A stretch of DNA of 64,000 nt. Source: Pontibacter cellulosilyticus. GTDB lineage: Bacteria > Bacteroidota > Bacteroidia > Cytophagales > Hymenobacteraceae. Within the stretch, counting starts at the first letter, position 1. Each line of letters begins with the position of its first letter. Both the position numbers and the translations under genes were made by a program. Below are positions 11,410 to 20,947 of the stretch, piece by piece. The notes under the pieces were generated by a model, which was given only the letters and a program-made list of their open reading frames with translations, ran no database searches and was not told where the DNA came from. The stretch lies in contig NZ_JACRVF010000002.1 in the NCBI RefSeq assembly GCF_014306105.1, positions 248,001 through 312,000 of the forward strand. Reading direction: 5' to 3'.

Positions 11410-11610
11410 ATGAAAAATTCAGAGATAAAAGCTTTGTCTTTAGAAGAGTTGAAAGAGAAGCTTAACACTGAGAGCTCCAACATGCAGAACATCCGTTTTG
11501 CACATGCTATATCTCCGTTGGAGAACCCGATGAGAATTCGTGAGACAAAACGTCTTATTGCTCGTCTGAACACAGAGATTCGTCGTCGTGAAATTGAAGC
11601 TAACTCTTAA
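11410..11610 (+). CDS. rpmC: 50S ribosomal protein L29
   Basis: Small two-helix protein near the tunnel exit, 66 residues. Typical [14 protein letters not shown] start of helix 1 and the [20 protein letters not shown] end (here [13 protein letters not shown]). Normal length, standard place between rplP and rpsQ. Confidence 0.95.
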   Translation: MKNSEIKALSLEELKEKLNTESSNMQNIRFAHAISPLENPMRIRETKRLIARLNTEIRRREIEANS

Positions 11611-11624
11611 TACTTAAATTAATC

Positions 11625-11882
11625 ATGGAAGAGAGAAATCTTAGAAAAGAAAGAAGTGGTAAGGTTGTTAGCAACAAGATGGACAAATCTATCACTGTGG
11701 TAGTGGAAAGCAGAATGAAACACCCGATTTACGGTAAGTTCGTTAGCAAGTCCACAAAGTTCATGGCTCATGATGAGAAGAACGAGTGCAACATAGGTGA
11801 CTATGTTAGAATTCAGGAGACTCGTCCACTAAGCAAGAACAAGAACTGGCGTTTAGTAGAAATAATAGAAAGAGCGAAATAA
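11625..11882 (+). CDS. rpsQ: 30S ribosomal protein S17
   Basis: OB-fold 16S rRNA binder, 85 residues. It shows [19 protein letters not shown], the [19 protein letters not shown] strand pair and [19 protein letters not shown]. Normal length; rplN follows 1 base after its stop. Confidence 0.96.
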   Translation: MEERNLRKERSGKVVSNKMDKSITVVVESRMKHPIYGKFVSKSTKFMAHDEKNECNIGDYVRIQETRPLSKNKNWRLVEIIERAK

Positions 11883-11883
11883 A

Positions 11884-12252
11884 ATGATACAGCAGGAATC
11901 AAGACTTACTGTTGCGGATAACAGCGGTGCTAAAGAGGTGCTTTGTATCCGTGTATTGGGTGGTACTGGTAAGAAGTACGCTTCAATAGGAGATAGAATT
12001 GTAGTTACTGTTAAGTCAGCTCTTTCTTCTGGTAACGTTAAAAAAGGTACTGTTTCGAAAGCAGTAATCGTAAGAACTAAAAAAGAGGTAAGAAGAAAAG
12101 ACGGCTCATATATCAGATTTGATGATAATGCTGCAGTTCTTCTTAATGCGAACAACGAACCACGTGGAACCCGTATCTTCGGACCAGTTGCACGTGAGCT
12201 TCGTGAAAAGCAATTCATGAAAATTGTTTCGTTAGCTCCTGAAGTTCTATAA
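11884..12252 (+). CDS. rplN: 50S ribosomal protein L14
   Basis: Inter-subunit bridge protein, 122 residues, full length. It shows [35 protein letters not shown] and the [21 protein letters not shown]-terminal helix region. It starts one base after rpsQ. Confidence 0.97.
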   Translation: MIQQESRLTVADNSGAKEVLCIRVLGGTGKKYASIGDRIVVTVKSALSSGNVKKGTVSKAVIVRTKKEVRRKDGSYIRFDDNAAVLLNANNEPRGTRIFGPVARELREKQFMKIVSLAPEVL

Positions 12253-12270
12253 TCCCTAATTCAGATTAAG

Positions 12271-12591
12271 ATGAATAAGAAAAAACTTCATGTAAAGACT
12301 GGCGATACAGTTAAAGTACTAGCCGGTGACGAGCGTGGCAAGACAGGCCGCATAATCGCTGTTAACATTGAAAAGCAGAAAGTAACTATTGAAGGACTTA
12401 ACCTGGTAACGAAGCATTCGAAACCAAGTGCGAAGAACCCTCAGGGTGGAATCTCTAAAGTTGAAGCTCCTATCCATGCAAGCAATGTTGCTTTAGTTGA
12501 TGCTAAAGGTGAGACATTAAAAGCAGGAAGCAGAAAAAACAGCGAAGGAAAAACAGAGCGTTATTCTAAAAAAACAGGAGAAGTAATCTAA
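12271..12591 (+). CDS. rplX: 50S ribosomal protein L24
   Basis: Assembly-initiator protein with a KOW domain ([20 protein letters not shown]), 106 residues. The [20 protein letters not shown] loop is normal. The C-terminal end, [13 protein letters not shown], is the usual Bacteroidota form. It lies 18 bases after rplN and 1 base before rplE. Confidence 0.96.
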   Translation: MNKKKLHVKTGDTVKVLAGDERGKTGRIIAVNIEKQKVTIEGLNLVTKHSKPSAKNPQGGISKVEAPIHASNVALVDAKGETLKAGSRKNSEGKTERYSKKTGEVI

Positions 12592-12592
12592 G

Positions 12593-13147
12593 ATGGCAAC
12601 TACAAGACTAAAAGAAAAATACCAGAATGAGGTAGTGCCTGCCCTGAAAGAGAAGTTCCAGTATAAGAACGTAATGCAGGTGCCTAAAATCACTAAAATC
12701 TCTATCAATAAAGGTATAGGAGCTGCTGTCGCTGACAAAAAGTTAGTGGACATAGGTGTTGATGAATTATCAACAATTACTGGTCAAAGAGCTGTTGCTA
12801 CAATCGCGAAGAAGTCAGTTTCAAACTTCAAGCTTCGTGAAGGTATGCCTATTGGTGCAAGAGTTACTTTAAGAGGCGAGAAAATGTACGAGTTCCTTGA
12901 CCGTCTTTTGACTATAGCACTACCACGTGTTCGTGACTTTAGAGGTGTAAGTGAAAAAGGTTTTGATGGCCGCGGTAATTATACTTTAGGTATCAAAGAG
13001 CAAATCATTTTCCCGGAGATCAGCATCGACAAAATTAAATCCATCACAGGTATGGATATTACTTTTGTTACAACTGCAAATACTGATGAAGAGAGCTATG
13101 AGTTGCTCAAAGCATTCGGTATGCCTTTCACCAATATTAAGAAATAA
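12593..13147 (+). CDS. rplE: 50S ribosomal protein L5
   Basis: 5S rRNA-binding protein of the central protuberance, 184 residues. It shows the [19 protein letters not shown] strand, the [20 protein letters not shown] loop and the [16 protein letters not shown] motif. One base after rplX, 5 bases before rpsN. Confidence 0.97.
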   Translation: MATTRLKEKYQNEVVPALKEKFQYKNVMQVPKITKISINKGIGAAVADKKLVDIGVDELSTITGQRAVATIAKKSVSNFKLREGMPIGARVTLRGEKMYEFLDRLLTIALPRVRDFRGVSEKGFDGRGNYTLGIKEQIIFPEISIDKIKSITGMDITFVTTANTDEESYELLKAFGMPFTNIKK

Positions 13148-13152
13148 GAAAA

Positions 13153-13422
13153 ATGGCTAAAGAAGCAGTAAAAGCTAGAGAGCTTAAAAGACAAAAATTA
13201 GTAGCTAAGTATGCTGCTAAAAGAGCTGAACTTAAAGCTAATGGTGATTATGATGCGCTGGACAAATTGCCACGCAATGCATCGCCTGTTAGGTTACATA
13301 ACCGTTGCAAGTTATCTGGACGTCCAAGAGGATATATGAGAAAATTCGGTATCTCACGTGTTCTGTTCAGAGAACTAGCTGTTATGGGTAAAATTCCTGG
13401 AGTAACAAAGTCGAGCTGGTAA
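13153..13422 (+). CDS. rpsN: 30S ribosomal protein S14 (zinc-free long form)
   Basis: Head protein of the small subunit, 89 residues. It is the longer, zinc-independent type: the CxxC-x12-CxxC ribbon of short S14 is absent; only one Cys of the [19 protein letters not shown] core remains. The C terminus ([11 protein letters not shown]) is canonical. A 90-base gap with a possible -7 element separates it from rpsH. Confidence 0.96.
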   Translation: MAKEAVKARELKRQKLVAKYAAKRAELKANGDYDALDKLPRNASPVRLHNRCKLSGRPRGYMRKFGISRVLFRELAVMGKIPGVTKSSW

Positions 13423-13462
13423 TTATTTTCTTACAAGAGTAAGAAAGTAAAAAAGATATTCG

Positions 13463-13470
13463 TATCTTTG
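13463..13470 (+). promoter_or_regulatory. Possible internal -7 element before rpsH
   Basis: TATCTTTG matches TAnnTTTG, but no TTG/TTTG is found 19-21 bases upstream. It lies in the 90-base gap between rpsN and rpsH, the longest gap inside this block upstream of secY. It may be a weak internal promoter. Confidence 0.35.
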
Positions 13471-13512
13471 CCGCTCGCTTAGAGTAAGCATTCATTATTT
13501 AAGTGTTTCGTA

Positions 13513-13911
13513 ATGAACTCAGATCCAATAGCAGATTATTTAACTAGAGTGCGTAATGCCATAAAAGCAAACCACAGAATAGTTGAAATACCATCTAGCA
13601 AGATAAAAAAAGAGATAACAAAAGTATTGTACGACAAAGGGTATATTCAAAGTTATAAATTTGAAGACTCTGCGGTACAAGGTACAATCAAAATAGCTCT
13701 GAAGTATAACCCTAACACTAAGCAATCTGCTATTGTTAATTTAGAAAGGGTAAGTAAGCCAGGGCTACGCAAATACGCTGGAAGTGAGACTTTGCCAAGA
13801 GTATTAAATGGCTTGGGTATCGCTATATTGTCTACTTCTAAAGGCGTGATGACAGAGAAAGAAGCTAAGTCACAGAAGATCGGTGGCGAAGTGTTGTGTT
13901 ACGTTTATTAA
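13513..13911 (+). CDS. rpsH: 30S ribosomal protein S8
   Basis: Central-domain 16S rRNA binder, 132 residues. It starts MNSDPIADYLTRVRNAIKAN; the C-terminal ILSTSKGVMTEKEAKSQ block, which contacts helix 21, is intact. S8 is the spc-operon repressor in E. coli. Here the gene follows a 90-base gap, and rplF follows with an unusually good Shine-Dalgarno. Confidence 0.96.
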   Translation: MNSDPIADYLTRVRNAIKANHRIVEIPSSKIKKEITKVLYDKGYIQSYKFEDSAVQGTIKIALKYNPNTKQSAIVNLERVSKPGLRKYAGSETLPRVLNGLGIAILSTSKGVMTEKEAKSQKIGGEVLCYVY

Positions 13912-13912
13912 T

Positions 13913-13918
13913 AGGAGG
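13913..13918 (+). promoter_or_regulatory. Strong Shine-Dalgarno before rplF
   Basis: AGGAGG, 7 bases before the rplF ATG at 13926. It stands out because almost no other gene in the window has a recognisable Shine-Dalgarno, as expected for Bacteroidota. Confidence 0.6.
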
Positions 13919-13925
13919 ATAGACA

Positions 13926-14480
13926 ATGTCACGAATAGGAAAATTGCCAATCACTCTGCCTAATAATACTGAAGTTAGCGTTGCTAATGATAATGTGGTA
14001 ACAGTTAAAGGGCCAAAAGGCTCTTTAAGTACTGCAGTTGACAAAGATATTATTGTTAAGCAGCAGGATAACCAAATTATAGTTGAGCGTCCAACTGAGC
14101 AGAAGCGTCACAAAGCTATGCATGGCCTTTACAGATCACTGATCAACAATATGGTTGTTGGTGTTAGTGAAGGATACAAAGAGCAGTTAGAGCTTGTAGG
14201 TGTAGGTTACAAAGCAACGGTACAAGGAAGTGTTCTTGAGCTGGCTTTAGGTTACTCACATAATATTTTCATGACACTTCCTTCTGAGGTTTCAGCAACT
14301 GCTGTGACTGAGAAAGGTAAGGCTCCAGTGATCACTTTGGAGAGTAATGACAAGCAGTTGTTAGGTCAGGTTGCTGCAAAAATCAGATCACTACGTAAAG
14401 TTGAACCTTACAAAGGTAAAGGTATACGCTTCGTTGGTGAAGTAATCAGAAGAAAAGCTGGTAAGACAGCATCTAAATAA
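13926..14480 (+). CDS. rplF: 50S ribosomal protein L6
   Basis: Two-domain protein beside the sarcin-ricin loop, 184 residues. It shows [17 protein letters not shown], the [20 protein letters not shown] domain-2 strand and the [20 protein letters not shown] end. Normal length. It is preceded by AGGAGG at 13913-13918; rplR follows after 8 bases. Confidence 0.97.
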   Translation: MSRIGKLPITLPNNTEVSVANDNVVTVKGPKGSLSTAVDKDIIVKQQDNQIIVERPTEQKRHKAMHGLYRSLINNMVVGVSEGYKEQLELVGVGYKATVQGSVLELALGYSHNIFMTLPSEVSATAVTEKGKAPVITLESNDKQLLGQVAAKIRSLRKVEPYKGKGIRFVGEVIRRKAGKTASK

Positions 14481-14488
14481 TCATCATC

Positions 14489-14836
14489 ATGTCTGCTAAT
14501 AAAGTAACAAGAAGACTTAGAATTAAGAAAAGTATCAGGAACAAAATATCTGGTACTGCTGAAAGGCCAAGACTGTCTGTATTTAGAAGCAATAAAGCTA
14601 TCTATGCACAGATAATAGATGATACTACTGGTAAAACTTTAGTAGCTGCTTCTTCAGCTAAGCTAGATGATGCAAAGGCGAACATCGAAACTTCTAACCA
14701 AGTAGGAAAAGACCTAGCTGCCAAAGCCCTTGAGAAAGGTATTACTCAGGTAGTGTTCGATCGCTCAGGTTACCTATACCACGGTAAAGTAAAATCATTG
14801 GCAGAAGGCGCTCGTGAAGCTGGCCTTAAATTCTAA
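14489..14836 (+). CDS. rplR: 50S ribosomal protein L18
   Basis: 5S rRNA-binding protein, 115 residues. It shows [38 protein letters not shown] and the [21 protein letters not shown]-terminal block. Normal length, standard position between rplF and rpsE. Confidence 0.97.
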   Translation: MSANKVTRRLRIKKSIRNKISGTAERPRLSVFRSNKAIYAQIIDDTTGKTLVAASSAKLDDAKANIETSNQVGKDLAAKALEKGITQVVFDRSGYLYHGKVKSLAEGAREAGLKF

Positions 14837-14841
14837 AAATT

Positions 14842-15360
14842 ATGTTGAAGAATAATATACGTAGTGTAAAAGCTAGCGAAATCGAATTAAAAGAGAAAGT
14901 AGTAGCTATTAATCGCGTTGCCAAGGTTGTTAAAGGTGGTAGAAGATTTAGCTTTGCAGCCATCGTTGTTGTAGGCGACGGAAACGGTGTTGTAGGTTAC
15001 GGATTAGGTAAGGCTAACGAAGTAACTGATGCTATTGCAAAAGGTATTGATGATGCTAAGAAGAACCTTGTAAAGGTTCCAGTATATCATAACACAGTGC
15101 CTCATGCAATGGAAGGCAAATACTCAGGGGGCTTCGTATTAGTTAAGCCAGCTGCGCCAGGTACTGGTGTAATTGCTGGTGGTGCGATGCGTGCTGTATT
15201 AGAGAGTGCCGGAATTAAGGACGTACTTTGTAAGTCTAAAGGTTCATCTAACCCACACAACGTAGTTAAAGCTACATTCGATGCATTATCTAAGATGCGT
15301 GATCCTTTGGCTGTTGCACAGCAAAGAGGTGTAAATCTTCAGAAAGTATTTAATGGTTAA
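14842..15360 (+). CDS. rpsE: 30S ribosomal protein S5
   Basis: Decoding-fidelity protein, 172 residues. The S5 N-terminal domain ([20 protein letters not shown]) with the conserved GxGKAxEV helix ([20 protein letters not shown]) and the C-terminal domain ([20 protein letters not shown]) are both complete. It lies 5 bases after rplR; rpmD starts 5 bases after the stop. Confidence 0.97.
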   Translation: MLKNNIRSVKASEIELKEKVVAINRVAKVVKGGRRFSFAAIVVVGDGNGVVGYGLGKANEVTDAIAKGIDDAKKNLVKVPVYHNTVPHAMEGKYSGGFVLVKPAAPGTGVIAGGAMRAVLESAGIKDVLCKSKGSSNPHNVVKATFDALSKMRDPLAVAQQRGVNLQKVFNG

Positions 15361-15365
15361 TTGAA

Positions 15366-15545
15366 ATGGCTCAGGTTACAATAACACAAATCAAAAGCAT
15401 TATTGACAGACCTAAGAACCAGAAGCTTACTATTAAAGCTTTAGGTCTTGGCAAAATCAATAAATCAGTAACTGTTGAATATACACCACAGATTGCTGGA
15501 ATGGTAAACAAGGTTCATAACTTAGTAGTAGTAAAAGATATTTAA
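15366..15545 (+). CDS. rpmD: 50S ribosomal protein L30
   Basis: A 59-residue gene found by reading the gap between rpsE and rplO. The ATG at 15366 begins MAQVTITQIKSIIDRPKNQK and the product ends NLVVVKDI. The protein has the L30 pattern ITQIKSxIxRPKxQKxTIKALGLxK. The stop is one base before the rplO ATG. Length and place are both canonical for bacterial L30. Confidence 0.95.
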   Translation: MAQVTITQIKSIIDRPKNQKLTIKALGLGKINKSVTVEYTPQIAGMVNKVHNLVVVKDI

Positions 15546-15546
15546 A

Positions 15547-15993
15547 ATGTATTTAAACTCTTTAAAACCTGCAGAAGGGGCTATCAAGTCTCGCAAAAGG
15601 ATTGGTAGAGGTACTGGATCAGGTAGAGGCGGTACTTCTACAAGAGGTCATAAAGGTGCTAAATCTCGTTCTGGATATTCTCAGAAGTCTGGTTTCGAAG
15701 GTGGTCAAATGCCACTTCAGAGACGTGTTCCAAAGTATGGATTTAAAAACATCAACAGAGTTGAGTACAAAGCTATCAACTTAGATGTTATTCAGTCTCT
15801 TGCAGAGTCAACTAACGAGACAGTGTTTAACTTTGATTTCTTCAAAGCACACGGTCTAGTATCCAAGAACGATAAAGTTAAAGTTTTAGGTAGAGGCGAG
15901 ATCAATAAAGGTGTTGAAGTACATGCTCACGCTTTCTCTCAGTCAGCTACTGAATCTATTGAAAAGGCAGGCGGAAAAACAGTAGCGATCTAG
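15547..15993 (+). CDS. rplO: 50S ribosomal protein L15
   Basis: Late-assembly large-subunit protein, 148 residues. It has the Gly/Arg-rich N-terminal extension (RIGRGTGSGRGGTSTRGHKG) and the GFEGGQMPLQRRVPKYGFKN core. One base after rpmD and 5 bases before secY, as in nearly all spc operons. Confidence 0.97.
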   Translation: MYLNSLKPAEGAIKSRKRIGRGTGSGRGGTSTRGHKGAKSRSGYSQKSGFEGGQMPLQRRVPKYGFKNINRVEYKAINLDVIQSLAESTNETVFNFDFFKAHGLVSKNDKVKVLGRGEINKGVEVHAHAFSQSATESIEKAGGKTVAI

Positions 15994-15998
15994 TAGAT

Positions 15999-17315
15999 AT
16001 GAAGAAATTTCTAACAACTATTAAGAACATTTGGACAATTGAAGATCTAAGGGTAAGGATTTTAAATACTCTTGGTTTCATAGCCATATTTAGACTTGGT
16101 TCTTTTGTAGTTCTTCCTGGCGTTGATCCTAACCAGTTACAAGCTAATACGGAAGGCTTATTTGGTTTGTTAGATACTTTCTTAGGTGGAGCATTTAGCA
16201 ATGCTTCCATCTTTGCTTTAGGCATTATGCCTTACATATCTGCTTCTATTGTGTTGCAGTTATTAACAATCGCTGTACCTTATTTCCAAAAGATGCAGAA
16301 GGAGGGTGAGTCTGGTAGAAAGAAAATCAACCAAATCACCCGAGTTCTAACTATTATAATAACACTAGCACAGGCTGTTGGCTTTGTAGCTACAATTAAT
16401 GCAGAGGCAATTGCTATCAATACCACTTTATTCACGATCACTTCAATGATTGTACTGACTTCAGGTACTATCTTCTGTATGTGGTTAGGTGAAAAGATTA
16501 CTGATAAAGGAATTGGCAATGGTATTTCCATGCTGATCATGATTGGTATCATATCCAGATTCCCAGGTGCAATTTTAGCTGAAGCTCTATCTAAGCAGAT
16601 AAATGGAGCTTTATTGTTCCTGTTCGAAATTATTGTGCTGTTCTTTGTTGTGATGTCTGTTGTTATGTTAACACAGGCGATAAGAAGAATTCCAGTTCAG
16701 TATGCTAAGCAGGTCGGAGGTAACTCCTTATACAGCGGCCAGCGTCAGTTCATTCCATTAAAAGTGAATGCTGCAGGTGTAATGCCAATTATTTTTGCTC
16801 AGTCTCTGATGTTCTTGCCATCTATGATAGCATCAATATGGGCTGATTCTAACGATACTGCTAATTACATTGGCGCTACTTTCTCAGATTTTACATCTTG
16901 GCAGTATAACCTTGTATTTGGTATCATGATCTTACTGTTTACTTATTTCTATACTGCGATCAGCGTTAATCCTAACCAGATAGCAGATGATTTAAAGAGA
17001 AGCGGTGGATTCATACCTGGTGTAAAACCTGGTCGTGCTACATCAGAATATATAGATACAATCTTAACTAAGATAACTCTGCCGGGTGCCATTTATTTAG
17101 CACTTGTAGCCATCTTCCCTTCCATTGCTATGTTGTTGGGAGTGACTAGAGAATTCGCCCAGTTTTTTGGAGGTACTTCTCTTATCATTATGGTTGGTGT
17201 TGTACTTGATACATTACAGCAGATCGAGAGTTATTTACTAATGAGACATTACGATGGTATGATGAAGTCTGGAAAGCTTAGAGGCAGAACAGAGAACATT
17301 GCCATGGTTTCTTAA
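15999..17315 (+). CDS. secY: Preprotein translocase channel subunit SecY
   Basis: Protein-conducting channel of the inner membrane, 438 residues, with the expected ten hydrophobic segments. Visible landmarks are the plug/TM2 region (GGAFSNASIFALGIMPYISA), the cytoplasmic loop REGESGRKKINQITR-type sequence (here KEGESGRKKINQ), and the loop between TM8 and TM9 with FIPGVKPGRATSEYID. It works with the SecA encoded at 36.8 kb. No adk gene separates it from map, unlike in E. coli-type or Firmicute operons. Confidence 0.97.
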   Translation: MKKFLTTIKNIWTIEDLRVRILNTLGFIAIFRLGSFVVLPGVDPNQLQANTEGLFGLLDTFLGGAFSNASIFALGIMPYISASIVLQLLTIAVPYFQKMQKEGESGRKKINQITRVLTIIITLAQAVGFVATINAEAIAINTTLFTITSMIVLTSGTIFCMWLGEKITDKGIGNGISMLIMIGIISRFPGAILAEALSKQINGALLFLFEIIVLFFVVMSVVMLTQAIRRIPVQYAKQVGGNSLYSGQRQFIPLKVNAAGVMPIIFAQSLMFLPSMIASIWADSNDTANYIGATFSDFTSWQYNLVFGIMILLFTYFYTAISVNPNQIADDLKRSGGFIPGVKPGRATSEYIDTILTKITLPGAIYLALVAIFPSIAMLLGVTREFAQFFGGTSLIIMVGVVLDTLQQIESYLLMRHYDGMMKSGKLRGRTENIAMVS

Positions 17316-17318
17316 TAA

Positions 17319-18089
17319 ATGATATTTTACAAAACTGAAGAAGAAATTGAGCTAATTCGCCAAAGTGCTTTGATTTTAAGCAAAGCACATGGCGAAATAG
17401 CTCTTCTTGTGAAAGAGGGTGTATCTACACTTGAATTGGACAAGCGAGCTGAGGAGTTTATACTTGATCATAACGCTAAGCCCTCTTTCAAGAACTATAA
17501 CGGTTTCCCATACAGCTTGTGCATTTCTGTAAACTCTACAGTAGTTCATGGAATGCCAAGTGAATACATCATAAAAGACGGAGATATTATTTCTGTCGAT
17601 TGTGGTGTTTATCACAAGGCTTATCACAGTGACTGCGCTTACACGCATGCTGTAGGTAATGTTAATGATGAAGTGAAGGAGCTATTAACAGTAACGGAAG
17701 AATCCTTATACAAGGGGATTGAAAAAGCGACTGTTGGATCCAGACTAGGAGATATCAGCTTTGCCGTACAGCAACATGCCGAGAATAAGGGCTATGGTGT
17801 TGTGCGCGAACTTGTTGGACACGGGTTAGGAAGGAACTTACACGAGGCTCCGGAGGTTCCTAATTACGGTCGTCGTGGTCAGGGCATCAAATTGCAGAAT
17901 GGTTTAGTTATCGCCATCGAACCTATGATCAACTTAGGCACACGAAATATAGTGCAAGAGGATGATGGATGGACGATCAAAACCAGAGACAATAAACCAT
18001 CTGCTCACTTTGAACATACTGTTGTAGTGAGAAAAGATAAAGCAGAGATTTTAACAAGTTTTGAATATATAAAACAAGCTAAACAATAA
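17319..18089 (+). CDS. map: Methionine aminopeptidase, type I
   Basis: Removes the initiator Met from nascent proteins, 256 residues. The five metal ligands are visible: Asp in ISVDCGVY, Asp in HSDCAYTHAVG, His in LVGHGLGRNLHE, Glu in VIAIEPMI, and the last Glu in HFEHTVVV. It lies 3 bases after secY and 3 bases before infA, so it belongs to the spc/alpha transcript. There is no N-terminal zinc-finger extension. Confidence 0.97.
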   Translation: MIFYKTEEEIELIRQSALILSKAHGEIALLVKEGVSTLELDKRAEEFILDHNAKPSFKNYNGFPYSLCISVNSTVVHGMPSEYIIKDGDIISVDCGVYHKAYHSDCAYTHAVGNVNDEVKELLTVTEESLYKGIEKATVGSRLGDISFAVQQHAENKGYGVVRELVGHGLGRNLHEAPEVPNYGRRGQGIKLQNGLVIAIEPMINLGTRNIVQEDDGWTIKTRDNKPSAHFEHTVVVRKDKAEILTSFEYIKQAKQ

Positions 18090-18092
18090 TTA

Positions 18093-18311
18093 ATGGCGAA
18101 ACAGTCATCAATCGAGCAGGACGGAACTATAGTTGAAGCTTTATCAAATGCAATGTTCCGTGTAGAGCTTGAAAACGGTCATCAGGTGATAGCTCACATT
18201 TCAGGAAAGATGAGAATGCATTATATCAAAATTCTTCCTGGAGATAAAGTAAAATTAGAAATGTCACCTTATGATTTAACTAAAGGAAGAATTGTTTATC
18301 GATATAAATAA
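18093..18311 (+). CDS. infA: Translation initiation factor IF-1
   Basis: OB-fold initiation factor that occupies the A site, 72 residues, full length. It shows [39 protein letters not shown] and [11 protein letters not shown]. It sits between map and rpmJ, which is the common order. Confidence 0.97.
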   Translation: MAKQSSIEQDGTIVEALSNAMFRVELENGHQVIAHISGKMRMHYIKILPGDKVKLEMSPYDLTKGRIVYRYK

Positions 18312-18316
18312 ATACA

Positions 18317-18433
18317 ATGAAAGTTAAAGCATCAGTAAAAAAGAGAAGTGCTGAATGTAAAGTTATCCGCCGTAAGGGGAAGCTTTATGTAATCAACAAA
18401 AAAAATCCAAGATATAAACAAAGACAAGGATAA
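18317..18433 (+). CDS. rpmJ: 50S ribosomal protein L36 (zinc-less form)
   Basis: A 38-residue gene found in the gap between infA and rpsM: starts [15 protein letters not shown] and ends [10 protein letters not shown]. Aligned with the classical zinc-binding form, only Cys14 remains; the positions of Cys11, Cys27 and the His are Ser, Asn and Tyr, so it cannot bind zinc. This form is familiar in Bacteroidota. Start 5 bases after infA. Confidence 0.94.
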   Translation: MKVKASVKKRSAECKVIRRKGKLYVINKKNPRYKQRQG

Positions 18434-18442
18434 TTATCAATT

Positions 18443-18820
18443 ATGGCTAGAATAGCAGGAGTAGATATTCCGGATAACAAAAGAGGCGAAATCGCACTAA
18501 CTTACATTTATGGTATTGGTCGCAATTTGTCTCAGACTATCTTACAAAAGGCCGGGGTGGATCTTGACAAAAAGGTGAAAGACTGGACTGAAGATGAAGC
18601 AAATGAAATTAGAAATGTCATTGCTGCTGATCACAAGACAGAAGGTGTTTTAAGATCAGAAGTGCAATTACATATTAAGCGTCTTCTTGACATTGGTTGC
18701 TACCGTGGCTTAAGACACCGTAAAGGTCTTCCAGTACGTGGACAGCGCACGAAGAACAACTCGCGCACTAGAAAAGGCAAGCGTAAGACAGTTGCAAACA
18801 AGAAGAAAGCTTCTAAATAA
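18443..18820 (+). CDS. rpsM: 30S ribosomal protein S13
   Basis: Head protein contacting P-site tRNA, 125 residues. It shows [20 protein letters not shown], the helix-two-turn-helix with [14 protein letters not shown], and the basic tail [14 protein letters not shown] block (here [19 protein letters not shown]). First of the alpha-type group rpsM-rpsK-rpsD-rpoA-rplQ. Confidence 0.97.
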   Translation: MARIAGVDIPDNKRGEIALTYIYGIGRNLSQTILQKAGVDLDKKVKDWTEDEANEIRNVIAADHKTEGVLRSEVQLHIKRLLDIGCYRGLRHRKGLPVRGQRTKNNSRTRKGKRKTVANKKKASK

Positions 18821-18829
18821 TCATTAATC

Positions 18830-19222
18830 ATGGCTCAGAAAAGAAAAGATAAAGCTAAAAAGCGTGTCGTAGTTGTAGAACCAACTGGCCAAGTACACAT
18901 TAAAGCTTCTTTCAATAATATTATTATATCTGTAACCAATAACGCAGGACAAGTTATCTCTTGGGCTTCTGCTGGTAAAATGGGTTTCAAAGGTTCTAAA
19001 AAGAACACTCCTTACGCTGCACAAATGGCAGCTTCAGATTGCGCTAAGGTTGCTTATGACCTAGGCATGCGTAAAGCTGAAGTTTTCGTTAAAGGTCCTG
19101 GTGCAGGTAGAGAGTCCGCCATCCGTACTGTTCAGAATTCAGGAATCGAAGTAACAGCTATCAAAGACGTTACTCCACTTCCTCACAACGGATGTCGTCC
19201 TCCTAAACGCAGAAGAGTTTAA
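18830..19222 (+). CDS. rpsK: 30S ribosomal protein S11
   Basis: Platform protein near the mRNA exit, 130 residues. It shows [18 protein letters not shown], the [18 protein letters not shown] helix and the [18 protein letters not shown] end (the conserved NG site is present). 9 bases after rpsM. Confidence 0.97.
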   Translation: MAQKRKDKAKKRVVVVEPTGQVHIKASFNNIIISVTNNAGQVISWASAGKMGFKGSKKNTPYAAQMAASDCAKVAYDLGMRKAEVFVKGPGAGRESAIRTVQNSGIEVTAIKDVTPLPHNGCRPPKRRRV

Positions 19223-19244
19223 TTTTTAAAGTAGATTAAATAAA

Positions 19245-19850
19245 ATGGCAAGATATACTGGTCCTAAAAGCAAGATCTCCAGAAAATTCAATGAAGAGAT
19301 CTTTGGCCCAAGCAAAGCACTTAAAAAGAAAAGCTATCCTCCAGGGCAGCACGGTCGTGGCCGTCGTAAGAAGCAGTCTGAGTACGCTGTTCAGTTAGCG
19401 GAGAAGCAGAAGGCTAAATACATCTATGGTGTTTTAGAAAAGCAATTTGCTAACCTATTTGATAAAGCTCATAGAAAAGGCGGTATCACTGGTGAGAACT
19501 TATTGATCCTTCTTGAATCTAGATTAGATAATACAGTTTACCGTTTAGGTATTGCTCCTACAAGAAGAGCTGCTCGTCAGCTTGTTCTTCATAAGCATAT
19601 TACTGTTAATGGCGAGGTGGTAAACATCCCATCATATAGCTTAAAAGTTGGTGATGCTGTAGCTGTAAGAGAGAAGTCTAAATCTCTTGAGGCTATTACA
19701 ACTAGCTTATCTGTACGTAACCCACGTGCATTTAGCTGGTTAGAGTGGAACGCAGCAGAAATGGTTGGTAAGCTAGTAGCTACTCCGGACCGCGAGCAGA
19801 TTCCTGAGAAAATTCAGGAGCAGCTTATTGTCGAGCTTTACTCTAAGTAA
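19245..19850 (+). CDS. rpsD: 30S ribosomal protein S4
   Basis: Assembly initiator with an S4 RNA-binding domain ([20 protein letters not shown]), 201 residues. There is no cysteine zinc site at the N terminus, so it is the C-minus form. It ends [14 protein letters not shown]. In E. coli S4 autoregulates the alpha operon; here the gap to rpoA is only 37 bases. Confidence 0.97.
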   Translation: MARYTGPKSKISRKFNEEIFGPSKALKKKSYPPGQHGRGRRKKQSEYAVQLAEKQKAKYIYGVLEKQFANLFDKAHRKGGITGENLLILLESRLDNTVYRLGIAPTRRAARQLVLHKHITVNGEVVNIPSYSLKVGDAVAVREKSKSLEAITTSLSVRNPRAFSWLEWNAAEMVGKLVATPDREQIPEKIQEQLIVELYSK

Positions 19851-19887
19851 TCAGCTTAATCAATTTTTAACCTTTAACACTGCAAGT

Positions 19888-20877
19888 ATGTCAATATTAG
19901 CATTTCAAATGCCAGAGAAAGTTGTAATGGAAAAAGCTGACGACTTTCATGGTTTATTTGAATTCAAGCCGCTTGAAAAAGGTTACGGTGTAACCATTGG
20001 TAATGCGTTACGCAGAATTCTGCTTTCTTCTCTTGAAGGATATGCAATTTCTAGCATCCGCGTACCTGGTGTACTGCATGAGTTTTCGTCTGTTGAAGGC
20101 GTGGTTGAGGATGTTTCTGACATCATTCTGAACCTGAAAATGGTTCGCTTCAAAAAAGTAAGCGAAGTTATCGATGATAAAATAACAGTTACTATTAGCG
20201 GTCAGGATACTTTCACTGCTGGTGATATTAATAAGTTTACTTCTAGCTTTGAAGTACTTAACCCTGATCTGGTAATCTGTCATTTAGATAAGAACATTAC
20301 ACTAGAGATTGAGCTAACTATTCAGAAGGGACGTGGTTACGTTCCAGCTGAAGAGAACAAAGCTCAGGATCAGGTATTCGGTCTTATCTCTATCGATGCC
20401 ATCTTTACTCCAATCAAGAATGTTAAGTTTAGCGTTGAAAATACGCGTGTAGAGCAGAAGACTGACTACGAAAAACTTATACTTGATATACAGACTGACG
20501 GTTCTATTCACCCAGAAGATGCATTGAAAGGTGCGGCTAACATTCTGATTCAGCACTTTATGCTGTTCTCTGACAACACAATGACGTTTGAGACTGCTAA
20601 GCCAGAAGAAGAGGAGGCCGTTGACGAAGAAATGCTTCATATGCGTAAGGTTCTAAAGACCTCATTGCAGGACATGGATCTTTCTGTTAGAGCTTACAAC
20701 TGCTTAAAGGCAGCCGACATCAAAACTCTTGGCGACCTGGTGCAGCTGGATATTTCTGACATGATGAAATTCAGAAACTTCGGTAAGAAGTCTTTAACTG
20801 AACTGGAAAACCTAGTGCAGGAGAAGGGTTTAACCTTCGGTATGGACCTTTCTAAGTATAAATTAGAAGAAGAATAA
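19888..20877 (+). CDS. rpoA: RNA polymerase alpha subunit
   Basis: Assembly platform of RNA polymerase, 329 residues. The frame is open from 19828 within rpsD, but the ATG at 19888 ([16 protein letters not shown]) matches the family start and leaves a normal gap. The N-terminal dimerisation domain ([20 protein letters not shown]) is followed by an acidic linker ([10 protein letters not shown]) and the C-terminal domain ([15 protein letters not shown], here [19 protein letters not shown]) with the [12 protein letters not shown] helix. The alpha-CTD DNA-contact Arg lies in the RAYNCL region. Confidence 0.97.
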   Translation: MSILAFQMPEKVVMEKADDFHGLFEFKPLEKGYGVTIGNALRRILLSSLEGYAISSIRVPGVLHEFSSVEGVVEDVSDIILNLKMVRFKKVSEVIDDKITVTISGQDTFTAGDINKFTSSFEVLNPDLVICHLDKNITLEIELTIQKGRGYVPAEENKAQDQVFGLISIDAIFTPIKNVKFSVENTRVEQKTDYEKLILDIQTDGSIHPEDALKGAANILIQHFMLFSDNTMTFETAKPEEEEAVDEEMLHMRKVLKTSLQDMDLSVRAYNCLKAADIKTLGDLVQLDISDMMKFRNFGKKSLTELENLVQEKGLTFGMDLSKYKLEEE

Positions 20878-20884
20878 TTAATTT

Positions 20885-20930
20885 ACGGCATAATTCCCGA
20901 TCCCGCTTTAGGTTGATCGACGGTATGCCC
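20885..20930 (+). promoter_or_regulatory. Nested hairpin in rpoA-rplQ spacer
   Basis: The 70-base gap can fold as an outer stem GGCATA (20887-20892) with TATGCC (20924-20929) and an inner stem CGATC (20898-20902) with GATCG (20915-20919). It has no U-tract, so it is not an intrinsic terminator. It could be a processing site, a translation-control element or an L17 target. Seen directly; function inferred. Confidence 0.4.
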
Positions 20931-20947
20931 GTGCACAAATCATAACA

